Source: an uncultured Collinsella sp.
GTDB taxonomy: Bacteria > Actinomycetota > Coriobacteriia > Coriobacteriales > Coriobacteriaceae
Direction of reading: 5' to 3'
Assembly (NCBI GenBank): GCA_937950325.1
Contig: CALFDJ010000042.1
Location: 1-64,000, forward strand
DNA: 64,000 nucleotides
In this document: one piece after another, positions 14,218-22,901 of the stretch
Position numbering within the stretch: position 1 is the stretch's first letter
Layout: every line of letters starts with the position of its first letter
Notes under the pieces: model-generated
What the model was told of the DNA's origin: nothing
What the model saw: only the letters and a program-made list of their open reading frames with translations
Database searches by the model: none
Translations under genes and position numbers: made by a program

Positions 14218-15855
14218 TTAGCGCTCGTAAATCAAGTTGCCTGCCAGGTAGGTGGCTTGAACTTTGGTGGCTTGGAGCTCTTGGGGGTCAATGGTGAGCG
14301 GGCTTTGGTCAAGGACTACCAGGTCGGCGTATTTGCCGGGCTCTAGGCTGCCGAGGTTTTGCTCGTCACCTGCTGCGTAGGCGCTGCCCAGGGTGTAGTT
14401 GCGCAGAGCTGTAGCCGCGTCGATGCGCTCGCTGGGGAGCCAGCCGCCCTCGGGCCAGTGGCTGCGGGGGTCTTGGCGCGTGATAGCCGTGTAGAGCACG
14501 TTCATGCTGGTAACGGCTGTGATGGGGCTATCGGTACCGAATGCTTGGCGGATGCCGCGCTGCTGATAGGTCGCAAACGGCCACATGATGCGGCTGCGTT
14601 CCAGGCCCAGGTCGCGTTCCGGGCCACCCGGGTCGAGCGTGATGTGGCAAGGCTGGCTCGAGGCAATGACGTTGAGCTTGCGCAGACGATCGATGTCCTC
14701 GGGCAGCAGATTCTCCAGATGCTCGAGCGTGTTATGACCGTGCGGGGGCAGACCGTAGAGCTCTGCCGCCTCCTCAAAGATATCGAGCGCAGCATGAATG
14801 GCACCGTCGCCGATAACGTGGATGCGCACGGTGTGGCCGCGCTCGGCTGCCGCCAGAACCAACTTGCGCATGCGCTCGACAGGAACCGTCAGGCGACCCT
14901 GGTCGCCCGGGAAGCGCGGGTTGGTATAGGGCTCAGTGAGGTATGCGGTATGCTCGCTCGACACGCCGTCGAAGAACTGCTTAAAGCCTGGCGCCGAGAG
15001 CAGCGCGTTGTTCGCGTAGCGGGTCTGGAGTTCTTCCAAGCGCGATTGGTCATCCAGCAGCGTGGGGAACAGATGGGCGCGAATGCCCAGCTTGCCGGCG
15101 GCCTGTAGCTTGTCGTAAACATCGTCGCGAATAAAGTCGCAGCCCGGCATGGGCATGAGCGACATATCGCAGATTGAGGTGATGCCTTGCTCGGCCATAC
15201 GCTTCATCTGGTCGGCGTAAGCGCTCGCGATGCGGTCCTCGCCCAGCCACTCCAGGCAGCGCGGCAGCAGCTGCATGGCCGCAGCCTCGTGGGCAATACC
15301 CGTAAGCTCACCGTTTGAGTCTTTGTCGTAACTGCCACCCGCCGGAGGCTCGCTGTCGCGTGTGACGCCGAGCGCCTCGAGTGCGCGGCTGTTGAGCCAA
15401 AGCGTGTGCCCGTCGCCCGAATACATAACGCAGGGACGATCGGGGAATGCCGCATCGAGCGACGCCTTGGTAGGATGCTCGGGCGGGTCCCAACGGTAAT
15501 CACGCCAGCCCTGCGTCACAACCCAAGCGTCGTCGGGCAGGTCCCGGGAAAACTCGAGCGCGTGCTGCACCAGCGCAGCCTCGGACGTGCCCATATCCAT
15601 AAGCATGTACGGCGAGGAACCGACCGAGGTATGGAAGAAGTGCAGATGAGCGTCATGGAAACCGGGGCAGACAAACTGCTCGCCGTAGTCGATAACCGAC
15701 GTGGCGGCGGGAGCGGCGGCGATCACGTCATCGGGCGCACCGACTGCGACGATACGGTCGCCTGCGATGGCAATCGCCAGCTCGCGGGCGGTATCGATGT
15801 CGTCTTGCGCGGTAAAGACGTTCTTGGAGCGGATAATCCGATCGATATGTTGCAT
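14218..15855 (-). CDS. YtcJ-like amidohydrolase
   Basis: A metal-dependent hydrolase of the amidohydrolase superfamily (amidohydrolase 3, YtcJ/NfdA type), about 545 residues. The HxH metal motif is in CPGFHDAHLHFF near residue 70, further histidines in RIHVIGDGAIHAALD and NTLEHLENL, and the terminal aspartate in FGTDSPI. Substrates of this group include N-substituted formamides and other amides; the sequence does not decide. The open frame runs far further upstream, but that part overlaps the opposite M20 gene. I place the start at 15855 (MQHIDRI), six bases after GATGGGG; 15861 and 15867 are alternatives. It diverges from the M20 gene across 168 bases. Confidence 0.88.
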   Translation of the reverse strand: MQHIDRIIRSKNVFTAQDDIDTARELAIAIAGDRIVAVGAPDDVIAAAPAATSVIDYGEQFVCPGFHDAHLHFFHTSVGSSPYMLMDMGTSEAALVQHALEFSRDLPDDAWVVTQGWRDYRWDPPEHPTKASLDAAFPDRPCVMYSGDGHTLWLNSRALEALGVTRDSEPPAGGSYDKDSNGELTGIAHEAAAMQLLPRCLEWLGEDRIASAYADQMKRMAEQGITSICDMSLMPMPGCDFIRDDVYDKLQAAGKLGIRAHLFPTLLDDQSRLEELQTRYANNALLSAPGFKQFFDGVSSEHTAYLTEPYTNPRFPGDQGRLTVPVERMRKLVLAAAERGHTVRIHVIGDGAIHAALDIFEEAAELYGLPPHGHNTLEHLENLLPEDIDRLRKLNVIASSQPCHITLDPGGPERDLGLERSRIMWPFATYQQRGIRQAFGTDSPITAVTSMNVLYTAITRQDPRSHWPEGGWLPSERIDAATALRNYTLGSAYAAGDEQNLGSLEPGKYADLVVLDQSPLTIDPQELQATKVQATYLAGNLIYER

Positions 15856-16023
15856 GGGCATCCCCATCTCTGGCAGGAAATTCAACACCCCCGAGTGTAC
15901 TCCCCCGCCCTTGTAACAAAACCCCAAGCGGCAAACGGCAACTTTACCAGCCCTAGCGGCAGGTGGCATACTGGAGAGAGCCTGTACGATTTTGCGATCA
16001 ACCCAGCAAGGAGCAAATCGACC

Positions 16024-17487
16024 ATGACGAAGACCAAGGCACAGCAGATTATGGCGGCGACCGAGGCTCGCGCGGCTGACGACGTCACCGCAGCCATCAA
16101 AGATATCGCTACCGAGTTTGAGCCCTATATCATCAAGCAGCGCCGCCACTTCCATAAGCACCCGGAGCTGAGCCTCGCCGAGGAGCGCACGACCTCCGAC
16201 ATCGCCAACCAGCTCGACGCCATGAATATCCCCTACGAGCGTCCGCTCAAGACCGGCTTGGTGGCAACGCTTCGCGGTACCGCGCCGGATGCCTACCGCG
16301 AGGACGGCACGCCACGCCGCCGCATCCTGCTGCGCGCCGACATCGACGCCCTGCCCGTCACCGAGCAGACCGGCGAAGAGTTCGCCAGCGTCAACGAGGG
16401 CTGCATGCACGCCTGCGGTCACGACTGCCATATCGCCATGATGCTCGGCACGCTGCAAATCCTGCGCCATATGACCGACGACATCCACGGCGAGGTCCGC
16501 ATCGTCTTCCAGCCCAGCGAGGAAAACGGCCAGGGCGCCAAGCTCATGATCGGCACGGGCGTGCTCGACGGCGTCGATGGCGCCTACGCCGCGCACATCT
16601 GGAGTGAGGTCGACGCCGGCACCGTGAGCTGCGAGCCCGGTCCGCGCATGGCCAATACCGACTGGTTCCGCATCGACGTCCGCGGCACCTCGTGCCATGG
16701 CGCCATGCCCCAGCGAGGTCACGACGCCGTCATGGTTGCCGCCGAGATTGTCAACGCCCTGCAGACCATCGTCTCGCGCGAAATCAGCCCCTACGAGCCG
16801 GCCGTCATCACCGTCGGCGAGCTGCACGGCGGCACCGCGCGCAACGTTATCGCCGGCACGGCCTACCTCGCCGGCACGGTGCGCACCTACGGAGATTCGA
16901 CCCACGAGGAAATGCCGGAGCTTATGCGCCGCATCGTGGAGCATACCGCGGCCGCCTTGGGCGCCGAGGCAGAGCTCACCGACTACACCATCGCCAACTA
17001 CAAGGTCGAAAACGACGCCGCCTCGAGCGAGCGCTGCCGTCAGGCCGTAATCAAGTGCCTGGGCCCCACCGGCCAAGGACATTATCGCGGCACGCTTTCG
17101 GGCGAGGATTTTTCGGAGTACCTGCGCCGCGTACCGGGCGTGCTCGCCTTTGTAGGTACGCGCAACCCCAAGATTGGCGCCACGTACGCCCAGCATTCCT
17201 GCTTTTACAAGATTGACGAGACCGTGCTGGCAAAGGGCTCCATGGTGGCCGCCCAGTATGCTATCGACTTTTTGGCCGAGCCCACGCAAGAGGAGCTCGA
17301 CGGCCCCGCGATTACCGCGGTCGCCGAAACCAACCCCGATCTGGCCGCCAAGTTGCGCTCTGCCAAGGCGACGACCGCCGAGGCTCGCGACGCCATCCAT
17401 GATGCCCGAACGGCTCGCCATGCCGCGATCAAGGGCATCCACGACGCACGCGCTGCTGCACGCCGTGAGGAGAAGCACGACGAGTAG
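16024..17487 (+). CDS. M20-family metallopeptidase/amidohydrolase
   Basis: A dizinc aminoacylase-like hydrolase of 487 residues (IAA-amino acid hydrolase/hippurate hydrolase group). Key motifs are RRHFHKHPELSLAEERT, LLRADIDALPVTEQTG, the metal cysteine and histidine in MHACGHDCHIAMMLG, PSEENGQGAKLMI and a dimerisation domain near GTSCHGAMPQRGHDAV. Residues after about 415 form an unusual Ala/Arg/His-rich tail (TTAEARDAIHDARTARHAAI) ending EEKHDE, absent from typical members. The start at 16024 has AAGGAG upstream, and a TTTACC-18-CATACT promoter is plausible. Its divergent partner is another amidohydrolase, so the pair may act on related amides or acyl-amino acids. Confidence 0.9.
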   Translation: MTKTKAQQIMAATEARAADDVTAAIKDIATEFEPYIIKQRRHFHKHPELSLAEERTTSDIANQLDAMNIPYERPLKTGLVATLRGTAPDAYREDGTPRRRILLRADIDALPVTEQTGEEFASVNEGCMHACGHDCHIAMMLGTLQILRHMTDDIHGEVRIVFQPSEENGQGAKLMIGTGVLDGVDGAYAAHIWSEVDAGTVSCEPGPRMANTDWFRIDVRGTSCHGAMPQRGHDAVMVAAEIVNALQTIVSREISPYEPAVITVGELHGGTARNVIAGTAYLAGTVRTYGDSTHEEMPELMRRIVEHTAAALGAEAELTDYTIANYKVENDAASSERCRQAVIKCLGPTGQGHYRGTLSGEDFSEYLRRVPGVLAFVGTRNPKIGATYAQHSCFYKIDETVLAKGSMVAAQYAIDFLAEPTQEELDGPAITAVAETNPDLAAKLRSAKATTAEARDAIHDARTARHAAIKGIHDARAAARREEKHDE

Positions 17488-17522
17488 TCGTCACACCCAT
17501 CCATAACAGCCTGGCTAAAGCA

Positions 17523-17560
17523 GAGCGGGGGCGGACGTATCGAAACGTCCGCCCCCGCTC
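17523..17560 (+). terminator. Terminator after the M20 gene
   Basis: A perfect 16-bp G+C-rich stem, GAGCGGGGGCGGACGT (17523-17538) with 17545-17560, has a 6-base loop and a T-rich tail. Confidence 0.75.
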
Positions 17561-17618
17561 ATTCTTCAAGCGCTATTTCTACCATTTCTACCCCGTCCCC
17601 AAATGGCAGACGGCATGG

Positions 17619-18902
17619 CTACTCGTCCTGAGGCTCCTCGTCGGAGCTTGGCTCGGACGCCGACTCAGGTGCAGGTGCCGGCTCAGGCTCAGGCTCAAGC
17701 GCAGGCTCGGGCTCAGATGCCGTCTCAGACTCGGGCGCCGGCTCAGGCTCGGTCGCGGGAGCGGGTGCAGGTGCCGGCGAAGCATCCGGAGCACTGTAAC
17801 CCGAAGCAGCGGACTTCTTCTCGAAGGGCAACACAAAAGTCAGGACGTCGTCCTTATCCTCATCGGCCCACTCGCTTGCATAGCGTGCGGCCCAATAGCC
17901 AACGGCACGGTGCTTGAGCATCTTGCCAAAGACCGTAAGAAATACGGTGACGAAAGCGACCAGCACCAAGAACAGCGCGAGCGTGACGCCACCGCCGGTA
18001 ACAATTGCCTCAATACCCGTAGGACGATAGTAGTAGCTATACATACCGACAGAGGCAATGGCGCCAAAGACGACCGTCAAGATCCATGTGACAACATTGG
18101 CGACCAGGCCCGTCAAAAACTCGGGAAGGAACGAAGCACAGAACAGCTTGGTCTTGTTGTGCTTAAACGCCGCCCAGACCTTATCGAGCGAAAACGCGCT
18201 CTCGACACGCCCGGTCACCGCAAAGTGCATCACGGCGATGTCGGCGAACATCTTAAAGAAGACACCCAGAATCGCCGAGGCAATTAGTGCCAGGACAAGC
18301 AGTCCAAGCGAGCCAAACAGCGCAGCCTCGAGCGCATAAGAGCCGTAATAAGAATACGAGCCCGCAGCGCCAATTACCACGCCCTCCACCAGCGAAAGCA
18401 CTACACCGATAACGGGAATGGCAGCGATAACCTCGAGCACGACCGAGATAACGCTCGAAAAGACTCCGAGGCCAAACGACGTGGAACGCATGAGTGGACG
18501 ATCCATGCCGTCATCAACCTTGAGCGACAGATCGCGACCCCACTCGATACCAAAGCCGGAACCGCACACGCTCGCAATGCAAGCTGCCAAAAAGCCGATG
18601 GCAGCCGCAATGCCGCCAATAACGGGAATAAACAACACGAGCACCGACACAACGCAAATCAGCGCCGGCAAAAACGCGATTTGGCATACACGCTGAAGCA
18701 CGCCCGGAGTCTTAGTCATATCTTGGAACGCCTGAGCCACACAGCCCTTTGGCGCATTCGCCACGGGCGGTTGCGGAACAAACTGCTGGGGCTGAGGCTG
18801 TCCCTGGGGAGCGGGGCCAGCGGCACCGGCATTAGGAGCACCACACACACCGCAGAACTTGTCGTTATCGCCCATGGGGGCGCCACACTGCGAGCAGAAC
18901 AT
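17619..18902 (-). CDS. Zinc-ribbon polytopic membrane protein
   Basis: A 427-residue membrane protein of unknown function. It starts with a zinc ribbon (MFCSQCGAP and KFCGVCGAP, two CxxC pairs), then a Pro/Gln-rich linker, then about six to eight hydrophobic segments from residue 80 to 340 (LPALICVVSVLVLFIPVIGG; VISVVLEVIAAIPVIGVVLS; LALFLVLVAFVTVFLTVFG). The C-terminal 75 residues are a low-complexity Pro/Ala/Glu repeat with alternating EPEPAP blocks. I start at 18902, where AAGGGA lies eight bases upstream. The layout is like other actinobacterial zinc-ribbon membrane proteins; no enzyme motif is visible. Confidence 0.8.
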   Translation of the reverse strand: MFCSQCGAPMGDNDKFCGVCGAPNAGAAGPAPQGQPQPQQFVPQPPVANAPKGCVAQAFQDMTKTPGVLQRVCQIAFLPALICVVSVLVLFIPVIGGIAAAIGFLAACIASVCGSGFGIEWGRDLSLKVDDGMDRPLMRSTSFGLGVFSSVISVVLEVIAAIPVIGVVLSLVEGVVIGAAGSYSYYGSYALEAALFGSLGLLVLALIASAILGVFFKMFADIAVMHFAVTGRVESAFSLDKVWAAFKHNKTKLFCASFLPEFLTGLVANVVTWILTVVFGAIASVGMYSYYYRPTGIEAIVTGGGVTLALFLVLVAFVTVFLTVFGKMLKHRAVGYWAARYASEWADEDKDDVLTFVLPFEKKSAASGYSAPDASPAPAPAPATEPEPAPESETASEPEPALEPEPEPAPAPESASEPSSDEEPQDE

Positions 18903-19051
18903 AGAATCATCCCTTCGCATCTAGAGCGAATCACCTGGATCGCAAACGATGTCTTTGGCATCATTATCACCCAATGTGAGGACAAATACTCTTAGATGAC
19001 GTATTTGCAACGCGCAAGGCGCTTTTCGATTGTTTGATGAGTGTGTCCGCG

Positions 19052-20074
19052 CTAGTTCGTGCCGCGGAAACCCTTGCCGACGATCTCGGAGCTGTCGACA
19101 ATCGTGATAAAGGCACCCGGATCGACTTCGCGCGCATAGCGGCGCAGCTGCACGGCCTCGCGACGGCTCAGCACGCTCATGATCACCGTCACGCACTTGC
19201 CCGAGAAGGCACCGTAGCCGCGACTGATGGTCGCTGTGCGGTTGAGATGCTTGACGATAAACTCCTCGACCTTAAGGGGTTCGGAGCAAATGACCGTGCA
19301 GACCTTACGAAGATGGATGCTCTCGATGGCCTTGTCGACCACAAGCGTCTTGGCAAACAGGCCGAGCACGCAATACAGACCGACACGCGGGCCATACAAA
19401 AAGGCCGCGATGGCCACGATGCCGATATCGACCAACAGCAGTGCGCGACCAATCTCGAGCGTGGTGCGGCGTTTGAGGATCATAGCGAGAATGTCCGTGC
19501 CACCCGTCGAGGCGCCGATGTCAAAGACAATAGCGCTGCCGAGCGCCGGCAAGATGACGGCAAAGCACAGGTCGAGCCACATATCACCCGTCAGAGAGAC
19601 ATCGGTCGGAATAAAGAGCTCAAACAGCGAAACATAGGCGGACAACGCAAACGAGGCGAAGACGCTCCACAGGATTGCCTTGCGCTCCAAAAAGATAAAG
19701 CCCAAAACGACGAGAACCGCGTTGATAATCCACATAAAGACGCCGACGGGCAGGGCCGGGAACAGCGTGGACAGAATGACCGACACGCCCGAGGTGCCGC
19801 CAAAAGCAAAGTGATTAGGGGTTTTAAACGCAACGATGGCAAAGGCCGTAAGAATCAGGCCCAGATTGAGCTCGGCAAAAAAGCGCGGGAAGCCCGGCTC
19901 CTGGCTGCGCTTTTGACCGACACGCTCGCCGCGCTCGATATCGGTGCGATCAACCACGCGCTCCATCGGCACCACGGGAGGACGATGCACCTCCTCGGCA
20001 GCACGCGATGCCGCCTCTGCCGCGGCGGCCTCAATCGCCCATGCCTTGCTTTCTGTTTCGTGCTCGTCGGCCAT
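19052..20074 (-). CDS. YitT-family membrane protein (DUF161/DUF2179)
   Basis: A 340-residue inner-membrane protein with five to six helices (ILTAFAIVAFKTPNHFAFGG; FMWIINAVLVVLGFIFLERK; GLYCVLGLFAKTLVVDKAIE) followed by a soluble DUF2179 domain (VCTVICSEPLKVEEFIVKHL, then RGYGAFSGKCVTVIMSVLSR). The FGGTSGVSVI and STGGTDILAMIL motifs are typical of YitT. Function is unknown. An N-terminal cytosolic extension of about 65 charged residues precedes the first helix. The ATG at 20074 follows GAGGGG. Confidence 0.88.
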   Translation of the reverse strand: MADEHETESKAWAIEAAAAEAASRAAEEVHRPPVVPMERVVDRTDIERGERVGQKRSQEPGFPRFFAELNLGLILTAFAIVAFKTPNHFAFGGTSGVSVILSTLFPALPVGVFMWIINAVLVVLGFIFLERKAILWSVFASFALSAYVSLFELFIPTDVSLTGDMWLDLCFAVILPALGSAIVFDIGASTGGTDILAMILKRRTTLEIGRALLLVDIGIVAIAAFLYGPRVGLYCVLGLFAKTLVVDKAIESIHLRKVCTVICSEPLKVEEFIVKHLNRTATISRGYGAFSGKCVTVIMSVLSRREAVQLRRYAREVDPGAFITIVDSSEIVGKGFRGTN

Positions 20075-20163
20075 TACGGCAACCCCTCGTTAACAATTTG
20101 GAAACAATGCGCCCATTAGGGTAACGCGGAACGCGACGATTGCAACCCCTAGTTAGACGAGCG

Positions 20164-20228
20164 GTATGCCCACATCGGGGGGCATACAAATAACGGCCGG
20201 CCACGCTTTTGCTTGCGCGGTCGGCCGT
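20164..20228 (-). terminator. Double hairpin terminator after the asp23 gene
   Basis: A 15-bp imperfect stem (two mismatches) at about 20192-20228 is followed on the minus strand by ATTTGT, and a second hairpin, GTATGCCC/GGGCATAC, lies at 20164-20187. Both lie downstream of the Asp23 operon and upstream of yitT. Confidence 0.65.
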
Positions 20229-20232
20229 TTAA

Positions 20233-20284
20233 CGTTTTCGCAGATAAAGCCTGCCAAAACAAACCTGTCCCTTTTTGGAAGGTT
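20233..20284 (+). repeat. REP-like hairpin repeat, copy A
   Basis: One of five copies of a roughly 50-bp unit: CGTTTTCCCAGATAAA, then AACCTGCC, an AAATAAACCTGTCCC loop and a TTTTTGGCAGGTT return arm. This copy covers the first base of the Asp23 stop codon. Confidence 0.85.
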
Positions 20285-20804
20285 ACTCGTGCTGGCTGGT
20301 GCGGTGCTCGTACTCCTCGGGGGTGATGACGTCCTCGATGCGCAGGTTGACGCCCGCCACCTCAAGGCCGGTCATCGCGGCAAGGCGCTCGGTGACACGT
20401 GCCTTGACATCGTCGAAGATCGCGGGCGCATAGGCGCCGTACTCGATAATGACGGAGATGTTGACGACCACGCGATTGTCATCGGTGACCTCAACCGTCA
20501 CGCCCTTGGTCAGATTCTCGGCACCAAACTGCTCCTGCACAAAGTGCATAAGGTTACCCTTCATGCCCAGGACGTGCGGCACCTCGCGGGTGGCCATGGC
20601 GACGATCTTCTCGATCACACCGTTGGAATAGGTCAGCGAGTCCTCGGACTCGTCTGTTTCCCCATCATCCTCGTCCGCGTCATCGGCGGACTCGGCCTCG
20701 ACGAGCGCCTCGTCCTCGAGCGTTACGTCCTCGGCCTCGGCGGTGACGGTCTCGTCTGCCTCGAACTCGGTATCGGCCACATCGACCTTCGTATTAAAAG
20801 CCAT
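20283..20804 (-). CDS. Asp23/Gls24 family envelope stress protein
   Basis: A 173-residue cytosolic protein of the alkaline-shock Asp23 family. The first 60 residues are very acidic and low-complexity (rich in Glu, Asp, Ala); the Asp23 domain follows (YSNGVIEKIVAMATREVPHV; KGVTVEVTDDNRVVVNISVI; LAAMTGLEVAGVNLRIEDVI). In Firmicutes, Asp23 is held at the membrane by AmaP and affects cell-wall stress responses. Here amaP-like and DUF2273 genes lie directly upstream, 44 bases away, so the three probably act together. The start at 20804 has a strong AAGGAGG site. Confidence 0.9.
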   Translation of the reverse strand: MAFNTKVDVADTEFEADETVTAEAEDVTLEDEALVEAESADDADEDDGETDESEDSLTYSNGVIEKIVAMATREVPHVLGMKGNLMHFVQEQFGAENLTKGVTVEVTDDNRVVVNISVIIEYGAYAPAIFDDVKARVTERLAAMTGLEVAGVNLRIEDVITPEEYEHRTSQHE

Positions 20805-20848
20805 GGTTCCTCCTTATGCCTGCCGCAGATGCGACAGTCGAATACATA

Positions 20849-21226
20849 TTAGCGGCCGCTAAACAGACGGCCGAAGAAGTTGACGATCCCGTTCTCGCCG
20901 TCGCGAATTTGGCCGATCACAGCGCCGATCAGCACGAAGAATGCGATGACGAGCGTGTCCCACAGGCCGAGCGTGAGCACCAACACGGCGAGGATAAAGC
21001 CAGCGACGGCACCGAGCGTGGTGTTGGGATGACGCACAGCATAGCTCCAGATGGCAGCGCCCGTACCCTTGATGAGACCCATAGCCTCGTCAAAATCCGC
21101 GGCCGCCGCGTCTTGTAACTCAGTTGCCTCTGCTTTGGAATCAACAGGTTCGCTCGCCGGCGTAGCGTTCTGGTCGATCGTCAGGCGCGGCGTGCGGGCG
21201 GTCTTGTCTTGATTGGTATCACTCAC
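20849..21226 (-). CDS. DUF2273 small membrane protein
   Basis: A 125-residue protein with an N-terminal soluble region of about 65 residues and two transmembrane helices (TTLGAVAGFILAVLVLTLGL; LVIAFFVLIGAVIGQI), ending in the DUF2273-like DGENGIVNFFGRLFSGR. It accompanies Asp23 and AmaP in Gram-positive bacteria. The start is the GTG at 21226, six bases after GGAGG; it overlaps the upstream stop codon by eight bases, so translation is coupled. The longer open frame upstream is the amaP gene in another frame. Confidence 0.85.
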   Translation of the reverse strand: MSDTNQDKTARTPRLTIDQNATPASEPVDSKAEATELQDAAAADFDEAMGLIKGTGAAIWSYAVRHPNTTLGAVAGFILAVLVLTLGLWDTLVIAFFVLIGAVIGQIRDGENGIVNFFGRLFSGR

Positions 21227-21764
21227 CGGAAACCTCCACGGTCTGGACGGTAGTCTTGGACGGCAAAAAACGGACGCGCGCGGTCGTGCCCGGCGTGCCG
21301 AGCATGGTGTCGCAGGCCTTCTCGATGCGCTGCTGCATCGAGGTGGCAAGAGCGGCAACGTCCTTGTCATCGAGCGCGATGGCCTCGACCTTAAAACGAA
21401 CGCGCGACTCGTCGGAGCCTTGAACGCGTGCCTCGATATGCTCAACCATCACGCGATCATCGCACTCTGCCGCGGCACGGGCGCACGAGGAAAGCGCTGC
21501 GAGCGTGACCTCGATATTGCGCTCCCCCGCCGGATGCACGCAGGACGGCTCGCGACGCGCGAACATCAGGCGGAAAAAACCGATGAGCACGCCAAGCGCC
21601 ACGATAGCGGCGCACACCGTAACGACGACGCGAGGCATGGTGTCACGCAACAGCAGCATAAAGCGATACGTATACGGTCCCCAGAACTGGCAGACAAGCG
21701 TACCCAGCGCCACGATGGAGGCGGCAAGATACACGATCGCTAGGGCTCGTTTGAGTACGCGCAC
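21219..21764 (-). CDS. AmaP-like alkaline-shock membrane anchor protein
   Basis: A 181-residue protein with two N-terminal transmembrane helices (LAIVYLAASIVALGTLVCQF; VVVTVCAAIVALGVLIGFFR) and a soluble C-terminal domain that itself resembles Asp23 (NIEVTLAALSSCARAAAE; DDKDVAALATSMQQRIEKAC). This matches AmaP, which tethers Asp23 to the membrane. I choose the GTG at 21764, just after AAGGGAG; earlier in-frame starts up to 21893 have no ribosome site. First gene of the three-gene cluster. Confidence 0.8.
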   Translation of the reverse strand: MRVLKRALAIVYLAASIVALGTLVCQFWGPYTYRFMLLLRDTMPRVVVTVCAAIVALGVLIGFFRLMFARREPSCVHPAGERNIEVTLAALSSCARAAAECDDRVMVEHIEARVQGSDESRVRFKVEAIALDDKDVAALATSMQQRIEKACDTMLGTPGTTARVRFLPSKTTVQTVEVSGE

Positions 21765-21929
21765 GCGCGCTCCCTTCAGGTTTCGGTCCACAGAATGCAA
21801 AACGATTCGCATCATTATAAAAGAGCCGGGTCCGGTGCCATACGCACGCGGATCCGGCTCATCTATTCCACGAGGCTTGCATGCTCGCTTCATTATGCCC
21901 AGATATGCACGGCTTAACCCGTGCAGGCG

Positions 21930-22736
21930 CTACTCCTCCTCGAGGGCAGCGATGACCTCGTCGGTCATGTCCATGGTGCTGTAGACGTCCTGGACGTCGT
22001 CGAGCTCCTCGAGACGGTCGATGAGGCGCTGGACCTTCTTGGCGTCGGCGCCGGAGACCTCGGTCGGGGTAGTCGGGACCATGGTGGTCTCGGAACCCTT
22101 GACCTGGACGCCCTGCTCCTCGAGCGCCTTGGAGACAGCCATGACCTCGTTGGCAGTAGTCCAGACGATCCACTCCTCGCCGGCGTCCTCGTAGTCCTCG
22201 CCACCGGCCTCGGCGATGGCCATCATGAACTCATCCTCGTCACCGGCAGCACCGTTGGCGATCATGGTCTCCTTCTTGGCGTTCTCGTCCAGGATCTCCT
22301 TGGCGACGACGATCTGGCCCTTGCGCTCAAACTGGAAGGCGACGGAGCCGGAGGTGCCCAGGTTGCCACCAGCGTGGGAGAAGGCAGAACGGACGTCGGC
22401 GGCGGTGCGGTTGCGGTTGTCGGTCAGGCAGTCGACGTAGACGGCGACACCGGCAGGACCGTAGCCCTCGTACACGATGTTCTCGTAGACGGCGGCGTCA
22501 GCACCCGAACCGAAGGCCTTGTCGATAGCGGACTTGATCTTGTCCTTAGGCATGGACTGAGCCTTGGCCTTGGCAACGGCAGCGGCGAGGCTGGCGTTGT
22601 TCTCGGGCAGCGGGTCACCGCCGAGACGGGCAGCAACGGTGATGTTGCGGCTCAGCTTGGAGAAGAGGGCGGAACGCTTGGCGTCCTGCGCGCCCTTACG
22701 ATGCTTGGTTGTGGCCCACTTAGAGTGTCCGGACAT
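21930..22736 (-). CDS. YebC/PmpR family (TACO1) regulator
   Basis: A 268-residue member of the YebC family, described as DNA-binding regulators and, more recently, as factors that help ribosomes at proline stretches. Signatures are MSGHSKWATTKHRKGAQDAK, ARLGGDPLPENNASLAAAV, YEGYGPAGVAVYVDCLTDNR and the C-terminal LEELDDVQDVYSTMDMTDEV. It is about 20 residues longer than the usual 245-250. Start at 22736 with AGGAG upstream. It is not linked to ruvC in this window. Confidence 0.93.
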   Translation of the reverse strand: MSGHSKWATTKHRKGAQDAKRSALFSKLSRNITVAARLGGDPLPENNASLAAAVAKAKAQSMPKDKIKSAIDKAFGSGADAAVYENIVYEGYGPAGVAVYVDCLTDNRNRTAADVRSAFSHAGGNLGTSGSVAFQFERKGQIVVAKEILDENAKKETMIANGAAGDEDEFMMAIAEAGGEDYEDAGEEWIVWTTANEVMAVSKALEEQGVQVKGSETTMVPTTPTEVSGADAKKVQRLIDRLEELDDVQDVYSTMDMTDEVIAALEEE

Positions 22737-22867
22737 ACGTGTCTCCTATCGGTTTCGACCTAAAGCCCAGCGCAGATGCTCGGGCAATATAAACAAACGT
22801 CGTTATGATATACCTACTGGCCTGCGAGATAAACCCCAAAATGAAGGCGTCGTGATGATGCGGCCCC

Positions 22868-22900
22868 TTGGCGCAAAGCAACCTGCCCCCTTTGCACCAA
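22868..22900. repeat. REP-like hairpin beside a stop codon
   Basis: TTGGCGCAAAG (22868-22878) pairs with CTTTGCACCAA (22890-22900) with one mismatch; the loop CAACCTGCCCC resembles the loop of the other REP-like repeats. It directly follows the DUF6020 gene on the minus strand and may serve as its terminator. Confidence 0.6.
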
Positions 22901-22901
22901 G

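Noticed and set aside
14218..17478. A single 1086-codon open frame covering the amidohydrolase and far beyond
   Set aside because: The part above about 15870 is antisense to the M20 peptidase, has no family motifs and low-complexity composition; only the lower part is a real gene.
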